Source: Mucilaginibacter oryzae
Lineage (GTDB): Bacteria; Bacteroidota; Bacteroidia; Sphingobacteriales; Sphingobacteriaceae
DNA length: 64,000 nt
Direction: 5' to 3'
Assembly (NCBI RefSeq): GCF_003148845.1
Contig: NZ_QGHA01000003.1
Span: 462,928 to 526,927, forward strand
Below, one piece after another: positions 44,746 to 54,550 of the stretch. Made by a program: the position numbers and the translations under genes. Below the pieces are notes generated by a model, which was given only the letters and a program-made list of their open reading frames with translations, was not told where the DNA came from and made no database searches. Position 1 is the stretch's first letter. Every line of letters starts with the position of its first letter.

Positions 44746-45621
44746 ATGCTCGAACCAAAAGTATTAATGACCATTAAAGATCTGCCCTTACTCGCCAAAA
44801 CGGTGATAGATGGCTTTTTGAATGGTTTTAATAAAAGCAGCATTAAAGGGCCCGGACTTGAATTTAGCCAATACCGCAGCTATCAGCCAGGCGATGACCT
44901 CAGGTGGCTGGATTGGCGCATGTACGCCCGTTCAGACAGGTATTACATCCGCGAATCGGAGGTGGAAACCAGTATTGCCGTTCGGTTTTTGGTGGATGCC
45001 AGCGCTTCGATGGCGCACGACGATAATGGCATTAAAAAAATTGACTATGCCCGTTTTATGGCGGCGGCGCTCGCTTATCTGGCCAATTTACAGGGAGATG
45101 CTGTTGGTTTATATATTTTTAAGGAGGGAGATTTGTTTTCACTCGCTACTAAACCCGATCCCCGGCATTTACAACGCTTGTACCACCATCTGGCGCAGAT
45201 CCAGCCTTCGGGCACGTTTACTAATCCCGCACATTACAAAGAACTGTTTGCAGGTACAAACCGTAAGGAACTATTGGTTTTTATTACCGATATGTATCAA
45301 ACTGATGGAGAGATCAGCAGGCTGCTCAACTCATTATCGGCACATCAGCACGAGATCATTGTTTTTCATCTGATGGGCCAAAATGAGCTTCATTTCGACT
45401 TCCACGACTATGGAACACTGGAAGATCTGGAAACGGGGGAAACTATTGATATCAACACCACGCAGTCGCTCTATTACAGGGATAAGCTACAGGAGCACCT
45501 AAACAAAACCCGGACAGAACTAACAGGAAACGGTATTTTTTACCGGATGATCAATACTTCCCAACCGTTGGATGAAGCTTTGCGCAGCTTTTTGGTTCAG
45601 CGAAATAAAAGCAGGTTTTAA
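44746..45621 (+). CDS. DUF58-domain protein
   Basis: The ATG at 44746 is chosen because an upstream ATG at 44695 lies inside the REP-like repeat. The 291-residue product has the DUF58 signature GDDLRWLDWRMYARSDRYYIRE and then a vWA-like domain with the MIDAS-type stretch VDASASM. DUF58 proteins are partners of MoxR ATPases. It has no membrane helix. The next gene starts 19 nt later. Confidence 0.9.
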   Translation: MLEPKVLMTIKDLPLLAKTVIDGFLNGFNKSSIKGPGLEFSQYRSYQPGDDLRWLDWRMYARSDRYYIRESEVETSIAVRFLVDASASMAHDDNGIKKIDYARFMAAALAYLANLQGDAVGLYIFKEGDLFSLATKPDPRHLQRLYHHLAQIQPSGTFTNPAHYKELFAGTNRKELLVFITDMYQTDGEISRLLNSLSAHQHEIIVFHLMGQNELHFDFHDYGTLEDLETGETIDINTTQSLYYRDKLQEHLNKTRTELTGNGIFYRMINTSQPLDEALRSFLVQRNKSRF

Positions 45622-45640
45622 GCGCTAATCAAAGTAATTA

Positions 45641-47146
45641 ATGCAGTTTTTAAATCCCATATGGTTGTTTGCAATTGCCGCGGTAAGTATCCCGGTAATC
45701 ATCCACCTGTGGAATATTAAAAGCGGCAAAACGCTGAAAGTAGGCAGCATAGCGCTCATTAGCGCTGCAGCAAAAAAAAGTAGCCGAAGCTTATTAGTAA
45801 CCAATAAATTGTTGCTTGCGGTAAGGTGTTTATTACTTATACTGTTGGCCTTACTTTTATCAATACCTGTTTGGAAAAAAGAAACTAATACATCCAACGC
45901 CAGGGGCTGGCTGCTGATCCCCCGCGAAAACCTTACCGAAAGCTACCGGAAGCTGAAACCACAGATTGATTCTTTAACCCGCATGGGGTACCTGTTTCAT
46001 TATTTTAACGAGGGATTTACTGCAGCGGAGATGGGCAAAGCGCTGGCCGACACATCGAAGCAATCACCAGCAGATGAAGATTATTGGGTGCTTATTAATA
46101 AACTGAACAGGCAAATTCCGGCAGGGCTGCCTGTGTACCTGATCACCCCAAACGGCATCAATCATTTTAAAGGCGACAGGCCATCAACAGCTTTAAATAT
46201 CAAATGGAAAACCTACACGCCCGATGATTCCACAAGCAGCTGGATAGCCGATGCCTGGTTCACCGGCGAAAAAAACATACAGGTATTGCAGGGTCACAGC
46301 AAACCGGGCGGAACTAATTTTACCAGGCATATCATTAATTCGGCAGTAGATCATAACGCTGATTTCAGGTTACGCACCCTTGATGGCAAAGCTTACATCA
46401 GCCTGAAAAAAGGCGATACAAGTGACGTTATAATTGATACCACAGCTATCAAACTTACTGTTTACACAGATCGATATGCTGTTGATGCCGCTTATGTGGG
46501 GGCCGCCCTGCAAGCCCTGGGTAGTTTTAGCGGACGAAAAACGGTTATAAAACAATTTAAAACTCCGAACGAAATTACCGCCGGGCAAAACTGGTTGTTT
46601 TGGTTATCAGACCAAAAGCTTCCATCGGCGATAGCAAAAAAAACAACCAACGTACTGATCTACGCCCCCGGAAATGTTACCAGGACCAATTCATGGATAA
46701 ATGACAAGGGGGCATTTAATATCTCGGAGCAAATTAGTAAACCGGGGCTTTACCAGCTGATCAACGGCAATGCAACCGGCGAAGCGCTTTGGACCGATGG
46801 TTTCGGCAGAACTGTTTTGAGCAGAAACCTGCCCGGCCACAACTATTATTTATACACTCATTTTAACCTGGCCTGGACAGACCTGGTTTGGGATAATAAC
46901 TTCCCGCAATGGCTATTCCGATTGGTTTTTGACGAACGGATGCAAATGACTGCCGGCAGGCACGAACGCCGGGCTATCAGCAACGGGCAATTACTCCCTG
47001 GTAATAACAACGGAAAAGATACAGTAACCGGGCAGCAACCCGATATTCTTACCGATCTGTCTCATTATTTCTGGCTGCTGTTGGTTGCTTTATTTCTCTT
47101 AGAACGGTTTATGGCCCATCATCAATATCAACTTCAAAAACACTGA
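45641..47146 (+). CDS. BatA-type membrane protein
   Basis: The 501-residue protein starts with a BatA N-terminal domain: a helix (IWLFAIAAVSIPVIIHLW), a short linker GKTLKVGSI and a second helix (LLAVRCLLLILLALLLSIPVW), as in aerotolerance BatA proteins. A third helix near the C-terminus (HYFWLLLVALFLLERF) anchors the large middle part, which should face the periplasm. No full MIDAS motif is seen. Its stop codon overlaps the next start by 1 nt. Confidence 0.82.
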   Translation: MQFLNPIWLFAIAAVSIPVIIHLWNIKSGKTLKVGSIALISAAAKKSSRSLLVTNKLLLAVRCLLLILLALLLSIPVWKKETNTSNARGWLLIPRENLTESYRKLKPQIDSLTRMGYLFHYFNEGFTAAEMGKALADTSKQSPADEDYWVLINKLNRQIPAGLPVYLITPNGINHFKGDRPSTALNIKWKTYTPDDSTSSWIADAWFTGEKNIQVLQGHSKPGGTNFTRHIINSAVDHNADFRLRTLDGKAYISLKKGDTSDVIIDTTAIKLTVYTDRYAVDAAYVGAALQALGSFSGRKTVIKQFKTPNEITAGQNWLFWLSDQKLPSAIAKKTTNVLIYAPGNVTRTNSWINDKGAFNISEQISKPGLYQLINGNATGEALWTDGFGRTVLSRNLPGHNYYLYTHFNLAWTDLVWDNNFPQWLFRLVFDERMQMTAGRHERRAISNGQLLPGNNNGKDTVTGQQPDILTDLSHYFWLLLVALFLLERFMAHHQYQLQKH

Positions 47147-49278
47147 TGGATAAACGAGGAACAGTATATCGACACATTGGGCAGATACGGCGATTTTATA
47201 TTTGCTGCAGGCTTGTTGCATGTTTACTGTATTCCTTATCGGCAGCGGTTGTTTTGGGCGCGTTACTGCTGATATTCCTAAATGCGTGGCTGACCTGGAC
47301 AGTAGCCATCTTATTTATAGTCTTCATTTGCCAACTGCTTTATCAAAAGTCATGGTCTACTAATGAAGCGGGCATCCTGAATTTCCTCAATCAACATTAC
47401 CCCGAATTGCAGGAAAGCGGCAACCTGCTGTTAAAAAATCCGGATGAACTTAACCTGTTAGAGCGATTGCAGCTATCGAAAGTTGAAGAGAACCTTATCA
47501 ACATACCTATAAGGCAAAAACATTTTTGGAAGCCGGTAAAGCAAGCGGGGATAGTTTTGGCAGCGGCTTTGGTTGTTGGCGCTTTGCTGGCGACCCTGGT
47601 TCATCTTAAACCGGGGTTAAATTTACCGGGTAACGAACAAGCAGCCGTAAAAGCGGGCAAAACGGTTGAAAAATTATTGCCGCAAATAAACGCCGTTAAG
47701 ATAACGATAACCCCACCCGCCTACACAAGGAAGGTTAAACGCACCCAGGATAAATTGACCATCGAGGCCGAAGAAGGTTCGGCAATAGCATGGGAGGTTA
47801 GTACCAACACGCCGGTTAAACATGTTGCGCTATTGATTAATAACAATCGTATTATCAATTTAAAGCCTATTGATAACGATAAGCAAACATGGAAAGTGCA
47901 GGCAACTATCAACCAGGCCGTATTTTACCAGGTAAGTATTGGCGATAAACTATCAGAACGCTGTGCCATACAAATTATTCATGATCTTCCGCCGGTTATC
48001 CATATCCAGGCGCCGCAGCCCTACACTTATATCGACGCCGGCGAGGCACAGCAGGTGAACATTCGGGCCGGCATCAATGATGATTACGGCATTGCCGATG
48101 CGATGATATTTGCTACTGTTGCTAAAGGCAGCGGCGAAGCAGTAAAGTTTAAAGACTATAAGTTAGATGCAGGGTTATCTTTTGGCAGCCGTTTGCCACA
48201 TTACGATCTGCAAAAACTAATAAAACTGCCCGCCTTAAATATGGAGCCGGGCGATGAATTGTATTTTTACATCCAGGCCACCGACACCCATCAGCAGCAA
48301 AGCCGAACCGATGTTTACACCGTATCAATACAGGATACCGCCAAACTGTTAAGCATGGACGGCATTGTAACCGGCACCGATCAAAAACCGGAATTTTTCA
48401 GGAGCGAAAGGCAGATCATCCTTGATTCGGAACGGTTACTGAAGGAAAAAGACAGCATCACTGCAGTGCAGTTTAAAAACCGCAGTAATGATCTTGCTAC
48501 CGACCAAAAGTTATTACGCCTGCGGTATGGAAAGTTTTTGGGCGAGGAATCAGAATCGGACATCGGGGGCGATGACAACAACGCGGTAAGTGATCTCAAT
48601 AATTTTGGCAACGCCGATGTGATCAGGGATCAATACACCGATAAACACGATAATGCCGAAGACGCGGGCTTTTTTGATCCCGCGCAAAAAGCACAGCTAA
48701 AAGCCACCCTGACCGAAATGTGGAAGGCCGAATTACAGCTCCGTTTATACAAACCGCAGTACGCCCTCGCTTTTGAGTATAAAGCATTGCGGCTGCTAAA
48801 AGACCTGCAACAAAAATCGCGTGTGTACGTGGCCAAAACAGGCTACAACCCTACCCCATTAAAATTAGAGAAAAGGTTAAGCGGCGACTTGTCTGCCATC
48901 AAATCGGCGTCGATAAAGCAGGAGATCAAGCCCAAAGAAGATGAGCTTGAAAGCCTGCGTAGGGCTGCAGAAGTATTAAGTCAGTTAAAAGCCGATACAC
49001 CTGTAAACATACAACAACAGCAAATATTAAACCCGGTGAACCGGCAACTAAGCGCTAAAGCTGCCAGATCACCAGGCAGTTACCTATCGGCATTGAACGC
49101 GCTAAACAGCATCTTATCGCCTAACAGAAAAATTAAGCAAAGCGATATCATTTTAGTGCAAAAGGCTATCCAAAAAGCGCTTCATGAAGTAAGTAAAACG
49201 CCTGTTGCCGGGCAAAACAGCCCGGATATGGGCTTATCGGAGCAGTATTTTAAAAACTTAAACCGTAGCCGGCAATGA
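47146..49278 (+). CDS. Large membrane protein of the MoxR cluster, DUF4175-like
   Basis: The 710-residue protein has two N-terminal membrane helices (about 18-62) and a third near 138-157, followed by a long soluble part. The beta-rich segment around 180-390 contains PPAYTRKVKRTQDKLTIEAEEGSAI and LRAGINDDYGIADA-like motifs. The tail is helical and Gln/Lys-rich (about 430-710). This layout matches DUF4175-type proteins next to MoxR genes; family call is tentative. It overlaps the next gene by 4 nt (ATGA). Confidence 0.7.
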   Translation: MDKRGTVYRHIGQIRRFYICCRLVACLLYSLSAAVVLGALLLIFLNAWLTWTVAILFIVFICQLLYQKSWSTNEAGILNFLNQHYPELQESGNLLLKNPDELNLLERLQLSKVEENLINIPIRQKHFWKPVKQAGIVLAAALVVGALLATLVHLKPGLNLPGNEQAAVKAGKTVEKLLPQINAVKITITPPAYTRKVKRTQDKLTIEAEEGSAIAWEVSTNTPVKHVALLINNNRIINLKPIDNDKQTWKVQATINQAVFYQVSIGDKLSERCAIQIIHDLPPVIHIQAPQPYTYIDAGEAQQVNIRAGINDDYGIADAMIFATVAKGSGEAVKFKDYKLDAGLSFGSRLPHYDLQKLIKLPALNMEPGDELYFYIQATDTHQQQSRTDVYTVSIQDTAKLLSMDGIVTGTDQKPEFFRSERQIILDSERLLKEKDSITAVQFKNRSNDLATDQKLLRLRYGKFLGEESESDIGGDDNNAVSDLNNFGNADVIRDQYTDKHDNAEDAGFFDPAQKAQLKATLTEMWKAELQLRLYKPQYALAFEYKALRLLKDLQQKSRVYVAKTGYNPTPLKLEKRLSGDLSAIKSASIKQEIKPKEDELESLRRAAEVLSQLKADTPVNIQQQQILNPVNRQLSAKAARSPGSYLSALNALNSILSPNRKIKQSDIILVQKAIQKALHEVSKTPVAGQNSPDMGLSEQYFKNLNRSRQ

Positions 49279-51092
49279 TGCAAAACAACTGGAACATATT
49301 AGTTTTGATTATCTGCCTGGTAATTGGCGCGGTAGTGACATGGCAGGAAATTAGGCGCGTCAATAAAAGATTACTTAGCTGGCGGATCCTTGCCGTTATA
49401 ATAGCGAGTACCGCTTTAGCCGGCATTGCTATCCCGATAAGTTTTCAAAAGGAGATCTCTGTTGACAACCAAACGGAGGCTGTTTTGGTAACCGATGGTT
49501 TTAATCCGGCCAGCTTATCAGCCTATAAAAACTTAAAGCGGTTCACGATAAACCCAGCTCTTAAAAAGCGCCATCCTAAACTTGTTTTAGTTGATGAATT
49601 AGCTAACCTCTACACCGACTCGGGCATTACCAGGCTGCATATTTTAGGCGATGGGTTAAGCGCTTATCAGTTATCGCAGCTCCATAATTTGCCGGTATCC
49701 TTCCATCCCGGGCAAATTAAACAAGGCGTTACAGCTGTAAACTGGAATACCCGCATTAAAAACGGCGACGAATTAAAGGTACAGGGCACCTATAAAAACA
49801 CATCAGCTAACAAAATTAAATTAGTACTTCAAGGCCTCGGCACATCCCTCGATTCGGTATCTATAAAACCAGGGGAAACCGGCACATTCGAACTTAAAAA
49901 TACGCCTAAAATTTCAGGAAAGGCTATATACCGCCTTTTAACTATTTCGGGTAAAGATACGGTTGATAATGGCAGCATTCCTTTCCAGGTTGACAGTACT
50001 GCGCCGTTGAAAGTATTGATGCTTACATCATCGCCCGATTTTGAAAGCCGTTTCCTGAAAAACTGGTTATCCGAAAAAGGCTATGCGGTAGCTGTACGCT
50101 CGGCTATCAGCAAGGATAAATTCCGTACTGAATTCATCAATACGCCAGCCATCCCCTTAGAAAACATTTCAGGTTCTGTTTTGGATCAATTTGATTTGCT
50201 GATCGGTGACCTATCTGCATTAAAAACATTTTCACCGCAAAATTCAGCTGCACTTCATAAGGCGGTAACAGAAAAAGGATTCGGCGTTATTATACGGGCA
50301 GATAGCGCCGCGGGAAATTCATGGCTGCAAAGCAGTTTCAAAACCGCGCTGTCGCCCCGGCGCGATACGCTGGCTTACCCTATCTTGCTACAAGGCAACC
50401 AACAACCCCTTGCCCGGATCACAACAGGGCCGCTTTCAATTCAATTCCAGGATGGTATGCGGCCCCTGGTTACAAACACACTCGGGCATTTGCTGGCGGC
50501 TACCTCCTTAACGGGTAATGGTAAACTGGTTTACACACTGATAAACAATTCCTTTAGCTGGGCATTGGCAGGCAATAAAGGCGATTATGCAAAACTATGG
50601 TCGGCTTTAATCCGGCAAGCTGCCCGCAAAACTCCGCCGGAAGCAAACTGGGCCATCCACACTGACATACCATCGGTATCTGAACCTGTTGATCTGCTGC
50701 TGCAAAGCGAAATTGCCGAAATTGCTACTGCCGGCAGCGCCGCTTTACCGCCCGATCAAAACCCACTGCTCCCCTTTGAATATCATTATCAATACCGGCC
50801 TGAAAAAACGGGCTGGCAGTTAGTAAAAGCCGGCAACGCTACAAACTGGTGGTATGTTTATGGCGATGAGGAATGGCAAAGCATCCGCAAATTAAAAAAG
50901 CAGGCAGATACCAGGCACTACAGCCTTAGCCTTGCAGGCGTCAACGATGTAACAAAACAGATACAGAAAAAAGCAACAATTTTGGTATCGAAAATATATG
51001 CTTATATTTTGCTCTTGTTAGCATGCACGTTTCTGTGGGCCGAAGCTAAAACGGCAGGGGCAGCAACAACCTCTCGCAAAGGGCAGCTATAA
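49275..51092 (+). CDS. Membrane protein of the MoxR cluster
   Basis: The 605-residue protein has two N-terminal membrane helices (about 8-25 and 37-56), a long extracytoplasmic part and a C-terminal helix (about 575-592, YAYILLLLACTFLWAE). The part around 245-330 (KVLMLTSSPDFESRFLKNWLSEKGYAV, DLLIGDLSAL) looks like a glutamine-amidotransferase-like fold found in BatA-type proteins, but without a catalytic Cys. I do not assign a family. Overlap with the previous gene by 4 nt indicates coupled translation. Confidence 0.7.
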   Translation: MMQNNWNILVLIICLVIGAVVTWQEIRRVNKRLLSWRILAVIIASTALAGIAIPISFQKEISVDNQTEAVLVTDGFNPASLSAYKNLKRFTINPALKKRHPKLVLVDELANLYTDSGITRLHILGDGLSAYQLSQLHNLPVSFHPGQIKQGVTAVNWNTRIKNGDELKVQGTYKNTSANKIKLVLQGLGTSLDSVSIKPGETGTFELKNTPKISGKAIYRLLTISGKDTVDNGSIPFQVDSTAPLKVLMLTSSPDFESRFLKNWLSEKGYAVAVRSAISKDKFRTEFINTPAIPLENISGSVLDQFDLLIGDLSALKTFSPQNSAALHKAVTEKGFGVIIRADSAAGNSWLQSSFKTALSPRRDTLAYPILLQGNQQPLARITTGPLSIQFQDGMRPLVTNTLGHLLAATSLTGNGKLVYTLINNSFSWALAGNKGDYAKLWSALIRQAARKTPPEANWAIHTDIPSVSEPVDLLLQSEIAEIATAGSAALPPDQNPLLPFEYHYQYRPEKTGWQLVKAGNATNWWYVYGDEEWQSIRKLKKQADTRHYSLSLAGVNDVTKQIQKKATILVSKIYAYILLLLACTFLWAEAKTAGAATTSRKGQL

Positions 51093-51150
51093 AACAACCC
51101 TATTTTTTAAACAAACGCCGGGCAATCCCATTCAGGGAGGCTTAAAGCGT

Positions 51151-51158
51151 TAAGGAGG
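51151..51158 (+). promoter_or_regulatory. Shine-Dalgarno sequence of tldD
   Basis: TAAGGAGG lies 10 nt before a TTG start codon at 51168. Strong Shine-Dalgarno sequences are rare in this window, and here it supports the TTG start. Confidence 0.7.
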
Positions 51159-51167
51159 ACTAATATT

Positions 51168-52805
51168 TTGAGAAGACGAGACTTTCTTTATTTATCAGGT
51201 ATTGGGGCAGGCGCGTTAATGCTGCCCGATTTATCTGCATTCGGTAAAACGATTGATCCGGCACAGGCCCTCGAGCGGGTAGATGTGGCCGTTAAAAAGG
51301 AGCTGGCCGATGTGGCCCTCAACACCGCAAAATCTAACGGGGCAACCTACGCCGACGTGCGCATTGGCCGCTACCTGAACCAGTTTGTAGTTACCCGCGA
51401 AAACAAGGTACTGAACGTAGCCAACACCGAATCGTACGGTATCGGTATCCGGGTTATTGCCAATGGCTGCTGGGGCTTTGCAGCCACCAACGATGTAACC
51501 AAAGAGGGCATGGCTAAAACAGCCCTTAAAGCAGTTGCTGTTGCCAAAGCTAACGCTAAAATTGGCGGCGCGCCGGTACAACTGGCACCGCAAAAAGGCT
51601 ACGGCGAAGTAAGCTGGAAAACCCCGCTTACCAAAAACGCCTTTGAGGTACCTGTAAAAGAAAAAGTTGATTTACTATTGAATGCCAACGGCATAGCCAT
51701 GGCGGGTGGCGCCAATTTTGTAAACTCGGTTATGTTTGCCGTTAACGAGCAAAAATACTTTGCTTCAACAGATGGCTCCTATATTGATCAGGATGTACAC
51801 CGCCTCCAGCCAAGTTTTACAGTTACTAAAATCGATCCTTCGGCAGGCTCGTTCGAAACCCGCCGCTCGTTAAGTTCGCCGGTGGGTATGGGTTATGAAT
51901 ACCTCGACGCGCTGGAGAGTGAAAAAGTTGGCGGCATTACTCCGCGCTATAAACAACGCTACGACATGCTGGAGGATATTAAATATGCCACGAAGCAGGC
52001 CGCCGAAAAAATAAAAGCCAAATCAGTGGAACCGGGCAAGTACGACCTGGTGCTTGATCCATCACACTTATGGCTAACCATTCACGAATCCGTTGGTCAC
52101 CCTACCGAATTAGACCGCGTTTTAGGTTACGAGGCAAACTTTGCCGGTACCAGTTTCTTAACGCTTGATAAATGGAAATCGGGCAAGTTCAACTTCGGCA
52201 GCAAGGCGGTTAATATTGTGGGCGATAAAACCCAGGTTGGCTCATTGGGCGCAGTTGGTTACGACGACGAAGGCGTTAAATGTAAAAAATGGGATATCAT
52301 TAAAGATGGCATTTTGGTTAACTACCAGGCCATTCGTGATCAGGCCCATATCATTGGTTTAACAGAATCGCAGGGTTGCTGTTACTCGCAAAGCTGGCAG
52401 GACGTACAGTTTCAGCGCATGCCAAATGTTTCGCTGCTACCGGGCAAAACACCGCTTAGCGTTGATAACATGATTAAAAATGTAGAAAAAGGCGTTTATA
52501 TTATTGGCGATGGTTCATTCTCTATCGATCAGCAGCGTTATAACTTCCAGTTTGGCGGTCAGTTGTTTTATGAGATCAAAGAGGGTAAGATTGTGGGCAT
52601 GCTGAACGATGTTGCCTACCAGGCCAATACCCAGGAGTTCTGGAACTCGTGCGCGCAGGTTTGTGATGAAAGCGACTATCGTTTGGGCGGCGCGTTTAGC
52701 GATGGTAAGGGGCAACCAGCCCAATCAAGCGCGGTATCGCATGGGTCATCAACCGCGTTATTTAAAGGAGTAAACGTAATTAACACCAAAAGAAAGATCG
52801 GATAA
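51168..52805 (+). CDS. tldD: TldD-family metalloprotease with twin-arginine signal
   Basis: The 545-residue protein carries the TldD metalloprotease motif HESVGH (His306, Glu307, His311) and closing blocks RDQAHIIGLTESQG and GQLFYEIKEGKIVGM. TldD and TldE form a heterodimer that cleaves unfolded peptides through a cleft. Its N-terminus, MRRRDFLYLSGIGAGALMLP, has the look of a twin-arginine export signal, unlike the cytoplasmic E. coli TldD, so this pair may work in the periplasm. The start is TTG at 51168, supported by a Shine-Dalgarno. tldE follows by 5 nt. Confidence 0.93.
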   Translation: MRRRDFLYLSGIGAGALMLPDLSAFGKTIDPAQALERVDVAVKKELADVALNTAKSNGATYADVRIGRYLNQFVVTRENKVLNVANTESYGIGIRVIANGCWGFAATNDVTKEGMAKTALKAVAVAKANAKIGGAPVQLAPQKGYGEVSWKTPLTKNAFEVPVKEKVDLLLNANGIAMAGGANFVNSVMFAVNEQKYFASTDGSYIDQDVHRLQPSFTVTKIDPSAGSFETRRSLSSPVGMGYEYLDALESEKVGGITPRYKQRYDMLEDIKYATKQAAEKIKAKSVEPGKYDLVLDPSHLWLTIHESVGHPTELDRVLGYEANFAGTSFLTLDKWKSGKFNFGSKAVNIVGDKTQVGSLGAVGYDDEGVKCKKWDIIKDGILVNYQAIRDQAHIIGLTESQGCCYSQSWQDVQFQRMPNVSLLPGKTPLSVDNMIKNVEKGVYIIGDGSFSIDQQRYNFQFGGQLFYEIKEGKIVGMLNDVAYQANTQEFWNSCAQVCDESDYRLGGAFSDGKGQPAQSSAVSHGSSTALFKGVNVINTKRKIG

Positions 52806-52810
52806 TTGAA

Positions 52811-54142
52811 ATGGCAATATTAACTAAAGAAGAAGCCCGGGCTTTATTGAAAAAAGTACTTGCTTATTCAAAAGCCGAGGAATGCGAAGTAAGTATAAAC
52901 GGCAGTGAAGGCGGCAATATCAGGTACGCCTTAAACGCCGTATCAACGGCAGGCGATGTCAGCACCATGGGCCTGGCCGTAACCTCCGTTTACGGTAAAA
53001 AGGCCGGAACCGCCACTATTGATGAATTTAGTGATGCCGCGTTGGAGCGGGTGGTTCGCCGCTCGGAAGAGTTAGCCCAGCTGGCCCCTCCCAACCCCGA
53101 ATACATGCCTATGTTAGGGCAAAGTGAATTTAAGGAAGAAATAACTTTTAACCCAACAACCGCCGCTATGACACCTGATAGCCGCGCCGAACTGGTGGCT
53201 AAAAGTTTGGAAGTAACCAAAAAAGCAGGGCTAAGCGCGGCAGGTTTCCTCGAAAACTCAACTGGTTTCAGCGCGGTGATGAATTCAAAAGGTCTTTTCG
53301 CTTACACCAAAGGTACCGATGTAACTTTTTCGGTAACTACCCGTAACGAGGCAGGCACCGCATCGGGCTATGCCGCACGGGGTTTTACGGATGTGAGCAA
53401 GCTCGACACTTTTTCGGCAACCAAAATCGCCTCAACCAAATGTTTAAGCTCATCAGGAGCAAAAGCCATTGAACCGGGAAAATACACCGTGATACTGGAA
53501 CCCGTAGCGGCAACCTATATGATGGAGAACATGTTTAGGTTTGATGCCCGCAGCGCCGAAGAAGGCCGTAGCTTTTTAAGCAAAAAAGGCGGAGGCACGC
53601 GTTTAGGCGAACAACTGGTTGATCCTAAAGTAACCATTTACTCTGATCCGTTCAATGCAGACCTGCCCTCTTCAACCTGGAGCGGAGAAGGGCTGCCTCG
53701 CGAAAAAACCATGTGGATTGATAAAGGCGTGGTTAAAAACCTGAGCTACTCGCGTTATTGGGCCGATAAAAAAGGCGTAAAACCGCTGCCCGGACCGGGC
53801 AACATCATTATGGAAGGCGGTGATGCCAGCATTGAAGATCTGATCAAAAGTACCGAACGTGGTATTTTAGTATCGAGGCTTTGGTACATACGCATGGTTG
53901 ATCCCCAATCGCTGCTGTTAACCGGCCTTACCCGCGATGGTACCTTTTACATTGAAAACGGTAAGATCAAATTCCCGGTTAAAAACTTCAGGTTTAATGA
54001 AAGCCCGGTTATTATGCTGAACAATCTCGAAGCCCTGGGCAAGCAGGAACGCAGTATTAGCGTTGAAAGCTACCGCAGTTACCTGATCCCGCCGATGAAG
54101 ATCAGGGATTTTACATTCAGCTCTTTATCTGACGCTGTTTAA
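52811..54142 (+). CDS. tldE: TldE/PmbA-family protein
   Basis: The 443-residue protein is the TldE/PmbA partner of TldD. It has the shared fold (GLAVTSVYGKKAGTATIDEF near the start, LVDPKVTIYSDPFNADLPSS in the middle, GNIIMEGGDASIEDLIKSTERGILVSRLWYIRMVDP near the end) but lacks HExxxH, as expected for the non-catalytic subunit. It has no signal peptide, whereas TldD seems to have a twin-arginine signal. A terminator follows. Confidence 0.92.
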   Translation: MAILTKEEARALLKKVLAYSKAEECEVSINGSEGGNIRYALNAVSTAGDVSTMGLAVTSVYGKKAGTATIDEFSDAALERVVRRSEELAQLAPPNPEYMPMLGQSEFKEEITFNPTTAAMTPDSRAELVAKSLEVTKKAGLSAAGFLENSTGFSAVMNSKGLFAYTKGTDVTFSVTTRNEAGTASGYAARGFTDVSKLDTFSATKIASTKCLSSSGAKAIEPGKYTVILEPVAATYMMENMFRFDARSAEEGRSFLSKKGGGTRLGEQLVDPKVTIYSDPFNADLPSSTWSGEGLPREKTMWIDKGVVKNLSYSRYWADKKGVKPLPGPGNIIMEGGDASIEDLIKSTERGILVSRLWYIRMVDPQSLLLTGLTRDGTFYIENGKIKFPVKNFRFNESPVIMLNNLEALGKQERSISVESYRSYLIPPMKIRDFTFSSLSDAV

Positions 54143-54153
54143 CAGATACTATC

Positions 54154-54190
54154 AGCCTGCCGATGTGATCGGCAGGCTTTATTATTTTTC
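54154..54190 (+). terminator. Intrinsic terminator after tldE
   Basis: AGCCTGCCGAT at 54154-54164 and ATCGGCAGGCT at 54168-54178 form a perfect 11-bp stem with a 3-nt loop, followed by TTATTATTTTT. It ends the moxR-tldE cluster. Confidence 0.9.
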
Positions 54191-54196
54191 ATCATT

Positions 54197-54550
54197 ATGA
54201 AATTTTTATCACTCGAACCATTTGTCCCATCCGGCAACAACTTCGAAGGCTCACGGGCTTTCTTTCTTGAATTAGGCTTTCATATCAATTGGGAGGTGGA
54301 TGGCTATATTGGTTTTCAAAAAGATGAATGCCGGTTTATTCTTCAGAAATATGAGGAAATCAATTTTGCTCAGAATTTTATGCTGAGTGTAAAAGTGAGT
54401 GATGTTGATCAATTCAGAACAGATGTGCTGAACAGGCAGCTGCCCGAAAAATACGGTATCCGCATCGGCGGGATCTCGCGACAGCCTTATGGCCGGGAGG
54501 TAGATATTATTGATGTAGCAGGTGTTTGCTGGCACTTTGTAGAGCAGTGA
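54197..54550 (+). CDS. VOC (glyoxalase/bleomycin-resistance-like) protein
   Basis: The 117-residue product has one VOC fold: SLEPFVPSGNNFEGSRAFFLELGFHINWE at the start and REVDIIDVAGVCWHFVEQ at the end, with the paired beta-alpha-beta-beta-beta modules in between. The class covers metal-dependent lyases, isomerases and antibiotic-binding proteins; no substrate can be named. It starts 7 nt after the terminator of tldE and is probably a separate unit. Confidence 0.85.
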   Translation: MKFLSLEPFVPSGNNFEGSRAFFLELGFHINWEVDGYIGFQKDECRFILQKYEEINFAQNFMLSVKVSDVDQFRTDVLNRQLPEKYGIRIGGISRQPYGREVDIIDVAGVCWHFVEQ

